A stretch of DNA of 64,000 bases from Bacteroides ovatus (GTDB lineage: Bacteria > Bacteroidota > Bacteroidia > Bacteroidales > Bacteroidaceae), in contig NZ_CP012938.1 in assembly GCF_001314995.1 (NCBI RefSeq), forward strand, positions 1,116,001 through 1,180,000, read 5' to 3'. Made by a program: the position numbers and the translations under genes. The stretch's first letter is position 1. The number at the start of each line of letters is the position of its first letter. Below the pieces are notes generated by a model. It was not told the origin of the DNA and searched no databases. It saw nothing but the letters and a program-made list of their open reading frames with translations. Positions 1-10,604 of this stretch are shown piece by piece.

Positions 1-770
1 TTAATAAAGGGATACCTTATTTTCCGACACCGGCAAACTTCTTTGACGAAGAAGTGATGGAACTATTAGAAGCTAAGTTTGGAGTATTAGCTTCTTACAT
101 TGTCATGCGATTGCTTTGTAAAATATATAAAGAGGGATATTATATCTCTTGGGGAAAGGAACAAAACCTGATTTTCGTCCGTAAAGTGGGCGGCGGGATC
201 AAAGAGGACATGATGGAAAAGATTGTCGACCTATTATTGGAAAAAGGATTTTTCCATAAGGAAACCTACGAAAAATACGGCATACTCACTTCGGAACAGA
301 TTCAAAGGGTGTGGTTTGAAGCTACTACACGAAGGAAAATAGATTTCTCCCAACTACCTTATTTATTAGAGACCAAGAAGAAAAAAGGGATGCAAAAAGA
401 AGAGTTGAACGCGGAAAATGCAGACATTTTTGAAACTCAAGAGGAGGTGAGTCAAGAAAATGCAGACATTTCCCGACAAACTAAACTAAAGGAAACTAAA
501 CTAAATTCTGAAGAAGAAGAAATTAACGATGCTTCGATTGAAATTCCGGGGTATGCCTACAATCTGGCTACACACAACATAGCAGGATTGATGGAGAGTC
601 TGGACAACCATAAAGTGACTGACCCAAAAGAGAAACAGACGATTCTCCGGCTATCGGACTATGGCAGGAAAGGCACCCAGGTGTGGAAACTGCTCTCCAA
701 TACGGCCTGGAGTAAAATCGGAGCACCGGGGAAATATATCATTGCAGCGTTAGCTAGCGGACGGAAATAA
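1..770 (+). CDS. Lin1244/Lin1753 (DUF4373) domain protein, 5' end outside the window
   Basis: The reading frame is open from base 3, so the true start lies upstream. The first visible residues (NKGIPYFPTPANFFDEEVM) join directly to the rest. The pattern KG-PYFP-FF...LLEAKFG...RLLCKIY-EGYY--W is the N-terminal Lin1244/Lin1753 domain first noted in Listeria prophage proteins and common in Bacteroidales chromosomes and mobile elements. The middle is a charged linker with a repeated ENADI motif and TKLKETKLN; a second small domain (IPGYAYN...TILRLSDYG...VWKLL) follows. Function is unknown; a DNA replication or mobile-element role is only suggested by family context. Confident on family, not on role. 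Confidence 0.8.
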   Translation, partial: NKGIPYFPTPANFFDEEVMELLEAKFGVLASYIVMRLLCKIYKEGYYISWGKEQNLIFVRKVGGGIKEDMMEKIVDLLLEKGFFHKETYEKYGILTSEQIQRVWFEATTRRKIDFSQLPYLLETKKKKGMQKEELNAENADIFETQEEVSQENADISRQTKLKETKLNSEEEEINDASIEIPGYAYNLATHNIAGLMESLDNHKVTDPKEKQTILRLSDYGRKGTQVWKLLSNTAWSKIGAPGKYIIAALASGRK

Positions 771-794
771 ACCGACTGATTAAAAGCTGATAAA

Positions 795-840
795 AAAGGT
801 ACGAAAAATCTGTGCTTTTCACAAATTCTTCGTACCTTTA
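795..840 (+). promoter_or_regulatory. Palindrome overlapping the pyrB promoter
   Basis: AAAGGTACGAA (795-805) and TTCGTACCTTT (829-839) form a perfect 11-bp inverted repeat, with an inner TGTG (811-814)/CACA (820-823) pair. The right arm contains TACCTTTA (833-840), a near match to the Bacteroides -7 box. There is no T-tract after it, so it is less likely a terminator for the gene upstream and more likely an operator or early-transcript hairpin controlling pyrBI. Confidence 0.5.
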
Positions 841-882
841 CGCTCCGGTAAAACAAGTTCTATCCACATAAAAGATAACAAA

Positions 883-1824
883 ATGGAAAACAGAAGTTTA
901 GTAACCATTGCCGAACATTCTAAAGAAAAAATCCTCTACATGCTCGAAATGGCGAAGCAGTTTGAAATGAACCCCAATCGCCGGTTATTACAAGGAAAGG
1001 TTGTAGCAACCCTGTTCTTTGAACCTTCCACCCGTACCCGCTTGAGTTTTGAAACAGCTGCCAACCGTCTCGGTGCACGAGTAATCGGATTCTCTGACCC
1101 CAAAGCTACCAGCTCTTCCAAAGGGGAAACACTTAAAGACACGATCATGATGGTGAGCAACTATGCAGATATTATCGTCATGCGACACTATCTCGAAGGA
1201 GCTGCACGGTATGCCAGCGAAGTAGCCCCGGTGCCCATTGTCAACGCAGGTGACGGAGCCAACCAGCACCCGTCGCAGACGATGCTCGATCTCTACTCTA
1301 TCTACAAGACACAAGGAACGCTGGAAAATCTGAACATTTTCCTGGTGGGTGACTTGAAATACGGCCGCACCGTACATTCTTTGCTGATGGCGATGCGACA
1401 CTTTAATCCGACTTTCCACTTCATCGCTCCCGAAGAGCTGAAAATGCCGGAAGAATACAAACTTTACTGTAAAACGCACCAAATAAAATACGTTGAACAT
1501 ACGGATTTTACCGAAGAGATTATCGCTGACGCCGATATTCTGTACATGACCCGTGTGCAACGCGAACGTTTCACCGACCTGATGGAATATGAACGGGTGA
1601 AGAATGTATATATTCTCCGTAACAAAATGCTGGAAAACACACGTCCGAACCTGCGTATCCTGCACCCGCTTCCCCGTGTCAACGAAATTGCTTACGATGT
1701 GGATAACAATCCGAAAGCATATTATTTCCAACAGGCACAAAACGGTCTGTATGCCCGCGAAGCAATCCTTTGCGATGTATTAGGTATCACATTAGATGAC
1801 GTTAAAAACGATATTTTATTATGA
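883..1824 (+). CDS. pyrB: Aspartate carbamoyltransferase catalytic subunit
   Basis: Catalyses carbamoyl phosphate + L-aspartate to N-carbamoyl-L-aspartate, the committed step of pyrimidine synthesis, in the cytoplasm. The 313 residues match the usual catalytic-chain length. The carbamoyl-phosphate loop is seen as [13 protein letters not shown] (about residues 45-57) and the C-terminal HPLPRVNEI motif (about 265-273) supplies the aspartate/carbamoyl contacts. The start [12 protein letters not shown] is right for the family. Its stop codon overlaps the pyrI start by 4 bp (ATGA), so the two subunits are translationally coupled as expected for a class B (c6r6) holoenzyme. Confidence 0.97.
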   Translation: MENRSLVTIAEHSKEKILYMLEMAKQFEMNPNRRLLQGKVVATLFFEPSTRTRLSFETAANRLGARVIGFSDPKATSSSKGETLKDTIMMVSNYADIIVMRHYLEGAARYASEVAPVPIVNAGDGANQHPSQTMLDLYSIYKTQGTLENLNIFLVGDLKYGRTVHSLLMAMRHFNPTFHFIAPEELKMPEEYKLYCKTHQIKYVEHTDFTEEIIADADILYMTRVQRERFTDLMEYERVKNVYILRNKMLENTRPNLRILHPLPRVNEIAYDVDNNPKAYYFQQAQNGLYAREAILCDVLGITLDDVKNDILL

Positions 1825-2282
1825 GCGAAAATAAACAAGCATTGCAAGTAGCTGCCCTGAAAAACGGGACAGTGATTGACCATATCCCATCCGAAAAGCT
1901 CTTTACCGTAGTGCAACTGCTCGGTGTGGAACAGATGACTAGCAATATCACTATCGGATTCAACCTCGACAGCAAGAAGCTGGGTAAAAAAGGGATCATC
2001 AAGATTGCAGATAAATTCTTCTGCGACGAAGAGATTAACCGTATTTCAGTAGTTGCCCCGCACGTCAAGCTGAATATCATCCGCGATTACGAAGTAGTGG
2101 AAAAGAAAGAGGTGAAAATGCCGGATGAACTTCGGGGCATCGTGAAATGTGCCAATCCGAAATGTATCACCAACAACGAACCGATGGCCACTATCTTTCA
2201 TGTGATAGACAAGGATAATTGTATCGTAAAGTGCCATTATTGCGAGAAAGAGCAGAAACGTGAAGAGATTACAATCCTCTGA
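1821..2282 (+). CDS. pyrI: Aspartate carbamoyltransferase regulatory subunit
   Basis: Binds nucleotide effectors and the zinc ion that holds catalytic and regulatory chains together. 153 residues, standard length. The N-terminal nucleotide-binding fold runs to about residue 100. The C-terminal zinc site is visible as C-N-PKC then CHYC near residues 110-141, the four-cysteine pattern of PyrI. It overlaps pyrB by 4 bp, and a 16-bp gap to the next gene suggests one transcript. Confidence 0.96.
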   Translation: MSENKQALQVAALKNGTVIDHIPSEKLFTVVQLLGVEQMTSNITIGFNLDSKKLGKKGIIKIADKFFCDEEINRISVVAPHVKLNIIRDYEVVEKKEVKMPDELRGIVKCANPKCITNNEPMATIFHVIDKDNCIVKCHYCEKEQKREEITIL

Positions 2283-2298
2283 ATAAACGTATAGCCCT

Positions 2299-2868
2299 AT
2301 GAAACAGGACTGGAAACCAGGAACGATGATCTATCCGCTGCCGGCTGTACTAGTCAGCTGCGGAAAGGAAGAAAGCGAATATAATATGTTCACAGTAGCA
2401 TGGACGGGTACGAGTTGTACAAACCCGCCCATGTGTTATATATCCGTACGTCCGGAACGCCATTCTTATGACATTATCAAAAAAAACATGGAGTTTGTCA
2501 TCAACCTGACAACGAAAGATATGGCTTTTGCCACTGACTGGTGCGGAGTTCGTTCGGGACGTGATTATCATAAATTTGATGAGATGAAGCTGACACCCGG
2601 ACAGTGTACGGTGGTTAGTGCTCCGTTGATTGAAGAATCTCCTCTCTGCATTGAATGCCGTGTGAAAGAAATCATCTCTCTCGGCTCACACGATATGTTT
2701 ATCGCTGACGTAGTAAATGTGCGTGCGGACGACCGGAACCTGAATCCTGAAACCGGAAAGCTGGAACTGGCCGAAGCCAATCCGCTGGTATATGTGCACG
2801 GAGGATATTATAATCTGGGAGAGAAAATCGGTAAGTTCGGTTGGAGTGTAGAAAAGAAGAAATCATAA
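2299..2868 (+). CDS. Flavin reductase family protein (flavoredoxin-like)
   Basis: A 189-residue FMN-binding split-barrel protein of the flavin reductase/flavoredoxin family, likely transferring electrons through bound FMN in the cytoplasm; the substrate is not evident. The family pattern is visible: an early MFTVAWTGTSCTNPPM segment, YISVRPERHSYD, FVINLTT, and CGVRSGRD followed by DKF-like and SPLCIEC. It lies 16 bp after pyrI and 16 bp before a PorT-like gene, so it is probably co-transcribed with pyrBI although it has no known pyrimidine role. Confidence 0.85.
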   Translation: MKQDWKPGTMIYPLPAVLVSCGKEESEYNMFTVAWTGTSCTNPPMCYISVRPERHSYDIIKKNMEFVINLTTKDMAFATDWCGVRSGRDYHKFDEMKLTPGQCTVVSAPLIEESPLCIECRVKEIISLGSHDMFIADVVNVRADDRNLNPETGKLELAEANPLVYVHGGYYNLGEKIGKFGWSVEKKKS

Positions 2869-2884
2869 AAAGTGCGATATTGCC

Positions 2885-3622
2885 ATGAATATGCTGCGTA
2901 AATTCATCCTTCCCGGTTTGTTAGCTATAGCCTGCACGGCTGTCGGCCAGAACTATAACGCAGAAAAAGTAGACCGCCCCAATACAAAAAAAATAAATAT
3001 CGGTATCAAGGCGGGATTCAACTCTTCCATGTTCATGGTGTCTGAACTGAAAATTAAGGATGTAACTATCGATGAGGTGCAGAATAACTACAAGATAGGT
3101 TATTTCGGCGCCCTCTTTATGCGCATCAACATGAAGAAGCATTTCATTCAGCCGGAAGTGTCCTATAATGTAAGCAAATGTGAGATCACTTTCGATAAGC
3201 TCGGTTCGCAGCATCCTGCCATCGAGCCTGATTATGCTTCCGTGCAATCGGTGTTGCACAGTGTGGATTTCCCTATTTTATACGGCTATAATGTGGTGAA
3301 AAAAGGGCCTTACGGAATGTCTATCTTCGCAGGCCCCAAACTTCGCTACTTATGGGGAAAACACAATGAAATCACTTTTAAGAATTTTGACCAAAAAGGG
3401 ATTCACGAAAGGCTGTATCCGTTCAATGTCAGTGCAGTGATCGGTGTAGGCGTCAACATCTCCCGTATCTTTTTCGATTTCCGCTACGAGCAAGGCATCG
3501 GAAATATCTCCAAGTCCATCATTTACGACAATATCAATTCCGACGGCAGCACAGGAGTGAGCAACATTATTTTCCGTCGCCGTGACAGCGCGTTAAGTTT
3601 TTCGCTGGGATTCATCCTTTAA
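2885..3622 (+). CDS. PorT-like outer membrane beta-barrel protein
   Basis: 245 residues with an N-terminal signal peptide (MLRKFILPGLLAIACTAVGQ) and then alternating beta-strands typical of the PorT/outer-membrane beta-barrel family: IGIKAGFNSSMF, FIQPEVSYN, VDFPILYGYNV, GMSIFAGPKLRYLWG, and a C-terminal strand ending in ...SFSLGFIL. The start could be residue 1 or the second Met (MNML); the first is kept. PorT family members are outer membrane proteins, some linked to type IX secretion. No specific partner is encoded nearby, so the role is unassigned. Confidence 0.8.
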   Translation: MNMLRKFILPGLLAIACTAVGQNYNAEKVDRPNTKKINIGIKAGFNSSMFMVSELKIKDVTIDEVQNNYKIGYFGALFMRINMKKHFIQPEVSYNVSKCEITFDKLGSQHPAIEPDYASVQSVLHSVDFPILYGYNVVKKGPYGMSIFAGPKLRYLWGKHNEITFKNFDQKGIHERLYPFNVSAVIGVGVNISRIFFDFRYEQGIGNISKSIIYDNINSDGSTGVSNIIFRRRDSALSFSLGFIL

Positions 3623-3696
3623 GAATAAAATATCATTAAATCCGGCTTTTTACTAACATTTTTCTTGTACTTCCTTCATTCTTTATTTATTTTCAT

Positions 3697-3704
3697 TAAC
3701 TTTG
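3697..3704 (+). promoter_or_regulatory. glyA -7 promoter box
   Basis: TAACTTTG matches the Bacteroides -7 consensus TAnnTTTG and lies 53 bp before the glyA start. No clear TTTG -33 element is seen, so this rests on the -7 box and position. Confidence 0.6.
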
Positions 3705-3756
3705 TGCGCTTAAAATAGGTATCTCGAATTAGAAATTTAATCTTACTTATAAAAGA

Positions 3757-5037
3757 ATGAAAAGAGACGACATCATTTTCGACATCATCGAAAAAGAGCA
3801 TCAACGTCAGTTGAAAGGAATCGAGCTTATTGCATCAGAAAATTTTGTGAGTGACCAGGTTATGCAGGCAATGGGTTCTTGCCTGACTAACAAGTACGCA
3901 GAAGGTTATCCCGGCAAACGTTATTACGGAGGTTGCGAAGTAGTAGACCAAAGCGAACAAATCGCTATCGACCGCCTGAAAGAAATTTTTGGCGCGGAAT
4001 GGGCAAACGTACAACCACACTCGGGAGCACAAGCTAATGCTGCTGTTTTCCTCGCAGTTCTGAATCCGGGCGACAAATTCATGGGATTAAATCTTGCACA
4101 CGGCGGACACCTTTCTCATGGCTCACTGGTAAACACTTCCGGTATCATCTATACTCCTTGCGAATATAACCTGAATCAGGAAACTGGACGCGTTGACTAC
4201 GACCAGATGGAAGAAGTCGCTCTACGTGAGAAACCGAAAATGATTATCGGTGGTGGTTCTGCATACTCTCGTGAATGGGATTACAAACGTATGCGTGAAA
4301 TCGCCGACAAAGTAGGCGCTATCCTGATGATTGACATGGCTCACCCTGCCGGCCTGATCGCTGCCGGAGTGCTCGAAAATCCGGTTAAATATGCACATAT
4401 CGTCACTTCTACTACACATAAAACACTTCGCGGACCTCGTGGTGGTGTCATCATGATGGGTAAGGATTTCCCCAATCCGTGGGGAAAGACCACTCCGAAA
4501 GGTGAGATCAAGATGATGTCTCAATTACTGGATTCTGCCGTATTCCCAGGGGTTCAAGGCGGACCGTTGGAACATGTAATTGCTGCTAAAGCAGTTGCTT
4601 TCGGTGAAATCCTGCAACCTGAATTTAAGGAATATGCTAAACAAGTACAAAAGAACGCTGCTGTACTTGCACAGGCTTTGATTGACCGTGGCTTTACTAT
4701 CGTTTCCGGTGGTACAGACAACCACTCTATGTTGGTCGACCTGCGTAGCAAATATCCTGAACTGACAGGTAAAGTGGCAGAAAAAGCATTGGTTTCTGCC
4801 GATATTACTGTTAACAAGAACATGGTTCCGTTCGACAGCCGTTCAGCTTTCCAGACTTCCGGTATCCGTTTGGGTACTCCTGCTATCACAACTCGTGGTG
4901 CAAAAGAAGATTTGATGCTCGAAATTGCTGAAATGATCGAGACTGTATTGTCTAACGTAGAAAATGAGGAAGTTATTGCACAAGTACGTGCACGTGTCAA
5001 TGAGACAATGAAGAAATATCCTCTTTTTGCTTATTAA
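3757..5037 (+). CDS. glyA: Serine hydroxymethyltransferase
   Basis: PLP enzyme interconverting serine + tetrahydrofolate and glycine + 5,10-methylene-THF; the main one-carbon entry point. 426 residues, full length. Diagnostic blocks: [10 protein letters not shown] near the N terminus, [27 protein letters not shown], and the PLP-lysine motif [13 protein letters not shown] (about residues 220-232). The gene is monocistronic, with its own -7 box upstream and a hairpin-plus-T terminator downstream. It converges on fhs, another THF enzyme. Confidence 0.98.
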   Translation: MKRDDIIFDIIEKEHQRQLKGIELIASENFVSDQVMQAMGSCLTNKYAEGYPGKRYYGGCEVVDQSEQIAIDRLKEIFGAEWANVQPHSGAQANAAVFLAVLNPGDKFMGLNLAHGGHLSHGSLVNTSGIIYTPCEYNLNQETGRVDYDQMEEVALREKPKMIIGGGSAYSREWDYKRMREIADKVGAILMIDMAHPAGLIAAGVLENPVKYAHIVTSTTHKTLRGPRGGVIMMGKDFPNPWGKTTPKGEIKMMSQLLDSAVFPGVQGGPLEHVIAAKAVAFGEILQPEFKEYAKQVQKNAAVLAQALIDRGFTIVSGGTDNHSMLVDLRSKYPELTGKVAEKALVSADITVNKNMVPFDSRSAFQTSGIRLGTPAITTRGAKEDLMLEIAEMIETVLSNVENEEVIAQVRARVNETMKKYPLFAY

Positions 5038-5093
5038 AAAACGATTTCAAAGCTAATAGCTTCACTGTTATCAGCTTTATTTCTTATTTATAA

Positions 5094-5128
5094 GGTCTGC
5101 TCTTTGTGAAAGGAGCAGGCTTTTTTTA
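5094..5128 (+). terminator. Rho-independent terminator of glyA
   Basis: GTCTGCTC pairs with GAGCAGGC (one G-T pair) around a short loop and is followed by a run of seven Ts. It begins 57 bp after the glyA stop. Confidence 0.85.
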
Positions 5129-5285
5129 TTTATTAACGGTCCCGCCCGAACCATCTGTCCATATTTTCGTTTTTCTTACTATAAAAGAAATATATGATGT
5201 CATATATCACTCATAGCAAGGACGAATTCAACCGTACAGTGTGCAAGAAGAGAAAACAGAAGCGCACTGGACTCTATATACAGTC

Positions 5286-5329
5286 ATCCCCGTCTTTCCA
5301 CATTTTATTTCATAGGGAAAGACGGGGAT
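5286..5329. terminator. Long hairpin between convergent glyA and fhs
   Basis: ATCCCCGTCTTTCC (5286-5299) pairs perfectly with GGAAAGACGGGGAT (5316-5329) around an AT-rich loop. It sits just beyond the fhs stop codon on the other strand. No strong T-tract is present on either side, so it may be a bidirectional terminator or mRNA 3' stabiliser. A 61-codon open frame crossing it (5194-5379) looks spurious. The rest of the 5038-5375 gap holds nothing recognisable. Confidence 0.6.
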
Positions 5330-5375
5330 TTATTTTACCGGCATCATACCGGAATATTTTTTTGAGGTATATATT

Positions 5376-7043
5376 TTAGCTCAATCCTTCTATTTCTCCA
5401 TCCACAATATCGATGTGCAATGCCTGCGGCTCCTTGGGTAATCCCGGCATACGAAGAATTTCTCCGGCAATGGCTACAATCATTTCAGCTCCGTTATTGA
5501 TAACAATATCTTTAATATGGAACTCGAAGTTGTTTACCGCACCATAAATCTTTGGATCGGCAGAAAATGAATATTGTGTTTTCGCAATACAAACCGGATA
5601 ATGAGTAATTCCCATTTTCTCGATCAGTTTGATACGGTTGCGGGCAATACTGCTATAAGTAATAACGCTGGCTCCGTAAATATTAGTGGCTACCTTTTCA
5701 ATCTTCTGCTGTATGCTATCTTCTTCTTTATAAGTGTAGCGTAAAGATTCGGACGGATTGTTCTCTATGGTATCTACTACCAGACGGGCCATATCTACTG
5801 CTCCCTCTCCTCCTTCACTGAACGCATTGTTAATGGCGAAACCCACTCCCAACTGTTCGCAATGTTCGCGCAGTAATTCCATTTCTTCATCCGTATCGGA
5901 TGCAAACTTATTGAAAGCTACGATGATGGTCTGACCGAATGAGCGAAGGTTACGAACGTGTTTGTCGAGATTACGCAATCCTTCTTTCAAGCCTTCCATA
6001 TTCGGCTCTTTGATACGGTCGAGACTGACACCTCCGTGCATCTTTAATCCTTGTGCCGTAGCGACAATCACCGTGAGACGTGGTTGGAGTCCGCTCTTGC
6101 GGCATTTGATATTATAGAATTTTTCTGCACCGAGATCGGCACCGAATCCGGCTTCTGTTATTACATAATCACCGAAAGACATTGCCAATTTAGTGGCCAG
6201 AATAGAGTTACAACCATGTGCGATATTAGCAAACGGACCACCATGTACAAAAGCAGCGGTTCCTTCGGTAGTCTGCACTAAATTAGGATGGATAGCATCT
6301 TTCAACAACACAGTGATGGCTCCTGCCACTCCCAAATCTTTCACAGTAAAAGGTTGGTCGTCATACGTGAAGCCCAACAGGATATTTTCAATACGGCGAC
6401 GCAGATCACTCACATCTTTGGAAAGGCAAAGAATTGCCATAATCTCCGAAGCAGGAGTAATATCGAAACCGGACTCTTGGGTAATCCCGTTCGATTTAGG
6501 TCCGAGGCCGACAACGATGCTGCGCAACGAACGGTCGTTCACGTCAAGCACTCTCCGCCAAAGAATTTCTTTCAATCCGAAACCTTTTGCCTGGTTCTGA
6601 TAGAGATAATTATCGAGCAGGGCGGAAATCATGTTATGGGCAGAAGTGATGGCATGAAAATCTCCGGTAAAATGGAGGTTAATTTTGTCCATCGGAAGCA
6701 CTTGTGCATATCCCCCACCGGCTGCTCCTCCCTTCATTCCGAAACATGGACCGAGAGACGGCTCGCGAAGAGCGACAATCGCATTCTTTCCAATTTTATT
6801 CAATCCCAAAGCGAGACCGATAGATACTGTAGTTTTGCCAATGCCCGCTTTGGTTGCTGTGATAGCAGTTACCAGAATGAGATTGCTTTTCTTCACTTTC
6901 TCTTCATCAATCAGTTGTTCGGGGATCTTTGCTATGTAGCGGCCATAATTCTCCACTTCCTCACGAGGGATTCCGATACCTTCGGCAACTTGCTTAATCT
7001 TCTTCAGCTCAATACTGCGAGCTATTTCTATGTCTGATTTCAT
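5376..7043 (-). CDS. fhs: Formate-tetrahydrofolate ligase
   Basis: ATP-dependent ligation of formate to THF giving 10-formyl-THF. 555 residues, the normal length. The P-loop-like ATP site is [19 protein letters not shown] (about residues 59-77), followed by [36 protein letters not shown] and the [15 protein letters not shown] [15 protein letters not shown] block. With glyA next door, the cell can feed formyl-THF and methylene-THF pools for purines and methionine. It has its own promoter and is separate from aspT, which diverges from it. Confidence 0.97.
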   Translation of the reverse strand: MKSDIEIARSIELKKIKQVAEGIGIPREEVENYGRYIAKIPEQLIDEEKVKKSNLILVTAITATKAGIGKTTVSIGLALGLNKIGKNAIVALREPSLGPCFGMKGGAAGGGYAQVLPMDKINLHFTGDFHAITSAHNMISALLDNYLYQNQAKGFGLKEILWRRVLDVNDRSLRSIVVGLGPKSNGITQESGFDITPASEIMAILCLSKDVSDLRRRIENILLGFTYDDQPFTVKDLGVAGAITVLLKDAIHPNLVQTTEGTAAFVHGGPFANIAHGCNSILATKLAMSFGDYVITEAGFGADLGAEKFYNIKCRKSGLQPRLTVIVATAQGLKMHGGVSLDRIKEPNMEGLKEGLRNLDKHVRNLRSFGQTIIVAFNKFASDTDEEMELLREHCEQLGVGFAINNAFSEGGEGAVDMARLVVDTIENNPSESLRYTYKEEDSIQQKIEKVATNIYGASVITYSSIARNRIKLIEKMGITHYPVCIAKTQYSFSADPKIYGAVNNFEFHIKDIVINNGAEMIVAIAGEILRMPGLPKEPQALHIDIVDGEIEGLS

Positions 7044-7075
7044 ACAGAATATGATTAGTTTTATTTTTGAAGGAA

Positions 7076-7083
7076 CAAAAGTA
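7076..7083 (-). promoter_or_regulatory. fhs -7 promoter box
   Basis: On the minus strand this reads TACTTTTG, a match to TAnnTTTG, 33 bp upstream of the fhs start. Confidence 0.55.
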
Positions 7084-7210
7084 TAACAAAAAAGCGAAAT
7101 AGAGAAATTTAAAGTTCGACGGATATTATATCTCTATTTTTCATAACACAACAAACTCTTTTTACGCTATAACTGTTGTAAATGACATAACCTAAAACAA
7201 CAACTTAATT

Positions 7211-8905
7211 ATGGAATGGATTATTAATCAACTAAGGGTACATCCTGAACTTGCTATTTTCCTGACGCTCTTTGCCGGGTTCTGGCTTGGCAGACTCAAA
7301 ATAGGGAAATTCTCCTTGGGGACAGTCACCAGCGTTCTTCTGGTCGGAGTATTGGTCGGACAACTGAATATCACTGTAGATGGTCCGATGAAAGCTGTGT
7401 TCTTTCTGCTTTTCTTATTTGCCGTTGGCTATAAGGTAGGTCCGCAGTTTTTCCGCGGATTGAAGAAAGACGGCCTGCCACAAGTGGGATTTGCCGTACT
7501 GATGTGTATTGTCAGTCTGGTAGCCCCGTGGATACTGGCCAAAATCATGGGATATCATGTAGGAGAAGCTGCCGGACTGTTGGCAGGCTCACAAACAATA
7601 TCCGCCGTTATCGGCGTGGCAAGCGATACGATCAACCAGCTGGGAATCAGCGATGCACAGAAAGCCACGTTCATCAATGCAATTCCGGTAGCGTATGCCG
7701 TAACTTATATTTTCGGAACGGCCGGTTCGGCGTGGATTCTGGCTTCTCTCGGCCCTAAAATGCTGGGTGGACTGGATAAGGTGAAGGCCGACTGCAAGGA
7801 ATTGGAGGCTCAAATGGGAACATCGGAAGCTGACGAACCCGGATTTTCCCCGGCTCTTCGTCCGGTTGTGTTCCGTGCTTATAAAATCACCAATGAATGG
7901 TTTGACAAAGGAAAGAAAGTCAGTGAACTCGAAGCTTATCTATGTAAAAATGATAAACGGCTGTTTGTAGAACGGATTCGTCAAAAAAGAGTGGTGAAGG
8001 AAGTAGATCCGAACCTGATTCTTCATAAGAATGACGAAGTGGTACTTAGCGGACGCCGTGAATTTGTGATTGGAGAAGAAGACTGGATCGGTCCGGAAGT
8101 GATTGATGCACAATTACTCGACTTCCCTGCAGAAACTCTTCCTGTAATGGTGACCCACCGGACTTTTGCCGGAGAAACGGTTTCCAAAATCAGGGCGCAG
8201 AAGTTTATGCACGGGGTTAGTATCCGGAATATCAAACGTGCCGGAATCAATGTTCCGGTATTGCCTAAAACGATTGTAGATTCGGGAGATATTCTCGAAC
8301 TTACCGGTCTTAAACATGAAGTGGAAAGTGCTGCCAAACAAATGGGCTATATTGACCGGCCTACCAACCAGACGGATATGATCTTCGTTGGATTGGGTAT
8401 TTTGCTCGGTGGTCTTTTCGGTGCACTGGCTATTCATCTGGGAGGTGTTCCTATCAGTCTTTCTACCAGTGGCGGCGCATTGATAGCCGGACTTCTGTTC
8501 GGTTGGCTACGCAGCAAGCATCCTACTTTCGGAGGTATCCCCGAACCTTCTTTATGGGTATTGAATAATGTAGGACTGAATATGTTTATCGCAGTGGTCG
8601 GTATCGCCGCAGGTCCCAGTTTCATTGCCGGATTCAAGGAAGTAGGCGTCAGTCTGTTTATCGTCGGCGCATTGGCAACGGCCATTCCTCTCCTCGCCGG
8701 ATTGCTGATGGCGAGATACTTGTTCAAATTCCACCCTGCCCTGTCATTGGGATGTACGGCAGGAGCACGTACTACAACAGCTGCATTGGGAGCTATTCAG
8801 GATGCAGTGGAAAGCGACACACCGGCATTAGGATATACGGTGACGTATGCAGTCGGCAATACGCTCCTGATTATCTGGGGAGTTGTCATCGTACTACTTA
8901 TGTAA
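7211..8905 (+). CDS. aspT: Aspartate:alanine antiporter (YidE/AspT family)
   Basis: A 564-residue membrane transporter with the AspT architecture: an N-terminal membrane half (about 1-180), two cytosolic RCK_C (TrkA-C) domains (about 215-290 and 305-385, seen as ...[20 protein letters not shown] and ...[14 protein letters not shown]), and a second membrane half (about 395-564) with [16 protein letters not shown]. In lactic acid bacteria AspT exchanges Asp- for Ala0, exporting charge and building proton motive force when paired with aspartate decarboxylation. The next gene, 22 bp downstream, is exactly that decarboxylase, which supports the assignment. Confidence 0.9.
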   Translation: MEWIINQLRVHPELAIFLTLFAGFWLGRLKIGKFSLGTVTSVLLVGVLVGQLNITVDGPMKAVFFLLFLFAVGYKVGPQFFRGLKKDGLPQVGFAVLMCIVSLVAPWILAKIMGYHVGEAAGLLAGSQTISAVIGVASDTINQLGISDAQKATFINAIPVAYAVTYIFGTAGSAWILASLGPKMLGGLDKVKADCKELEAQMGTSEADEPGFSPALRPVVFRAYKITNEWFDKGKKVSELEAYLCKNDKRLFVERIRQKRVVKEVDPNLILHKNDEVVLSGRREFVIGEEDWIGPEVIDAQLLDFPAETLPVMVTHRTFAGETVSKIRAQKFMHGVSIRNIKRAGINVPVLPKTIVDSGDILELTGLKHEVESAAKQMGYIDRPTNQTDMIFVGLGILLGGLFGALAIHLGGVPISLSTSGGALIAGLLFGWLRSKHPTFGGIPEPSLWVLNNVGLNMFIAVVGIAAGPSFIAGFKEVGVSLFIVGALATAIPLLAGLLMARYLFKFHPALSLGCTAGARTTTAALGAIQDAVESDTPALGYTVTYAVGNTLLIIWGVVIVLLM

Positions 8906-8927
8906 AACTATATAAATAAATATCATT

Positions 8928-10571
8928 ATGGAAAAGAAAACAAATAACCCTGCCATTACCAAAAGTTATGCCAAGAAAATGGAAACGATCAGCCCGTTCG
9001 AGCTGAAAAACAAACTGATCAATATGGCAGATGAAAGTATCAAGAAGATAGCACATACCATGTTGAATGCCGGAAGAGGTAACCCGAACTGGATTGCTAC
9101 CGAACCACGCGAAGCCTTTTTTCTGCTGGGACAATTCGGCCTTTGCGAATGTCGTCATGCGTTTTCACTGGAAGAAGGAATAGCAGGTATTCCGCAAAAG
9201 GCGGGAATTGCTGCCCGTTTCGAGGCTTTCCTGAAAGAAAACGAGAAAGCTCCCGGTGCTAACCTGTTGAAAGAGGGCTATAATTATATGCTGATGGAAC
9301 ATGCTGCCGATCCGGATACGCTTATTCACGAATGGGCGGAATCGGTGATTGGCGACCAGTATCCTGTGCCCGACCGTATTTTACATTTTACGGAGTTAAT
9401 CGTACAGGATTACCTGGCGCAAGAGATGTGTGACCGCCGTCCGCCGAAAGGAACTTTTGACCTTTTCGCGACTGAAGGAGGTACAGCAGCCATGTGTTAT
9501 CTGTTCGATTCTTTGCAAGAGAATTTCCTGTTGAACCAGGGGGATGCTATTGCTTTGATGGTTCCTGTGTTCACTCCTTATATAGAAATCCCGGAACTGC
9601 GACGCTATCAGTTCGACGTTACCGAAATTTCTGCCGACCAGATGACTCCTGACGGTTTACATACCTGGCAGTATAAGGATGAAGATATAGACAAGCTGAA
9701 AGATCCGCGGATCAAAGCGTTGTTTATCACCAATCCGAGCAACCCGCCCAGCTATGCACTTAGCAAAGAGACTACCGAACGTATCATCAACATTGTGAAG
9801 AATGATAATCCGAACCTGATGATTATCACGGATGATGTGTACGGAACGTTTATTCCTCATTTCCGTTCATTGATGGCAGAGTTGCCGCACAATACGCTTT
9901 GCGTTTATTCGTTCTCCAAATATTTCGGAGCTACAGGATGGAGAACCGCTGTGATCGCTCTACACGAAGACAACATCTACGACAAAATGATTGCCCGCCT
10001 GTCGGAGGAGCAGAAATCAATATTAAACAAACGTTATTCCAGCCTTAGCCTGCAACCGGAAAAGATGAAATTTATTGACCGCATGGTGGCTGACAGCCGA
10101 CAAATTGCGCTGAATCATACTGCAGGGCTTTCCCTGCCCCAACAGATACAGATGAGTTTGTTTGCCCTCTTCTCGCTTTTGGATAAAGAGGACAGTTATA
10201 AAGCCAAGATGCAGGAAATTATTCATCGCCGCCTGCATGCATTGTGGGATAATACAGGTTTCACACTGGTAGAAGATCCGCTGCGTGCCGGATATTATTC
10301 GGAGATTGATATGCTGGTATGGGCGAAGAAATTCTATGGGGATGACTTCGTTACTTATCTGCAAAAGACCTACAATCCATTGGATGTGGTTTTCCGCCTG
10401 GCAAACGAAACTTCACTCGTTCTGTTGAATGGTGGTGGCTTTGCCGGACCGAAATGGAGTGTGCGTGTGTCACTAGCCAATTTGAATGAGGCCGATTATG
10501 TGAAAATCGGACAAAGCATCAAGTGTGTGTTGGAAGAATATGCCCAAACATGGAAAGCATCAAAAGAATGA
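8928..10571 (+). CDS. aspD: Bifunctional aspartate transaminase/aspartate 4-decarboxylase
   Basis: PLP enzyme converting L-aspartate to L-alanine + CO2, consuming a cytosolic proton. 547 residues, typical of AspD and longer than ordinary aminotransferases. The N-terminal extra segment (SPFELKNKLI...NAGRGNPNW) is diagnostic. The aminotransferase fold follows, with ITNPSNPP (substrate/PLP Asn), TDDVYGTF and the PLP lysine in SFSKYFGATGWRTA (about residue 335). Together with aspT this forms an electrogenic decarboxylation cycle. Confidence 0.95.
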   Translation: MEKKTNNPAITKSYAKKMETISPFELKNKLINMADESIKKIAHTMLNAGRGNPNWIATEPREAFFLLGQFGLCECRHAFSLEEGIAGIPQKAGIAARFEAFLKENEKAPGANLLKEGYNYMLMEHAADPDTLIHEWAESVIGDQYPVPDRILHFTELIVQDYLAQEMCDRRPPKGTFDLFATEGGTAAMCYLFDSLQENFLLNQGDAIALMVPVFTPYIEIPELRRYQFDVTEISADQMTPDGLHTWQYKDEDIDKLKDPRIKALFITNPSNPPSYALSKETTERIINIVKNDNPNLMIITDDVYGTFIPHFRSLMAELPHNTLCVYSFSKYFGATGWRTAVIALHEDNIYDKMIARLSEEQKSILNKRYSSLSLQPEKMKFIDRMVADSRQIALNHTAGLSLPQQIQMSLFALFSLLDKEDSYKAKMQEIIHRRLHALWDNTGFTLVEDPLRAGYYSEIDMLVWAKKFYGDDFVTYLQKTYNPLDVVFRLANETSLVLLNGGGFAGPKWSVRVSLANLNEADYVKIGQSIKCVLEEYAQTWKASKE

Positions 10572-10604
10572 ACTAAGTAGTTCATTTTATAAATGAGAAT
10601 TTAA

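Noticed and set aside
5194..5379. 61-codon open frame between glyA and fhs
   Set aside because: It spans the large hairpin and ends in the fhs 3' end; composition and hydropathy look random and no start signal was seen.
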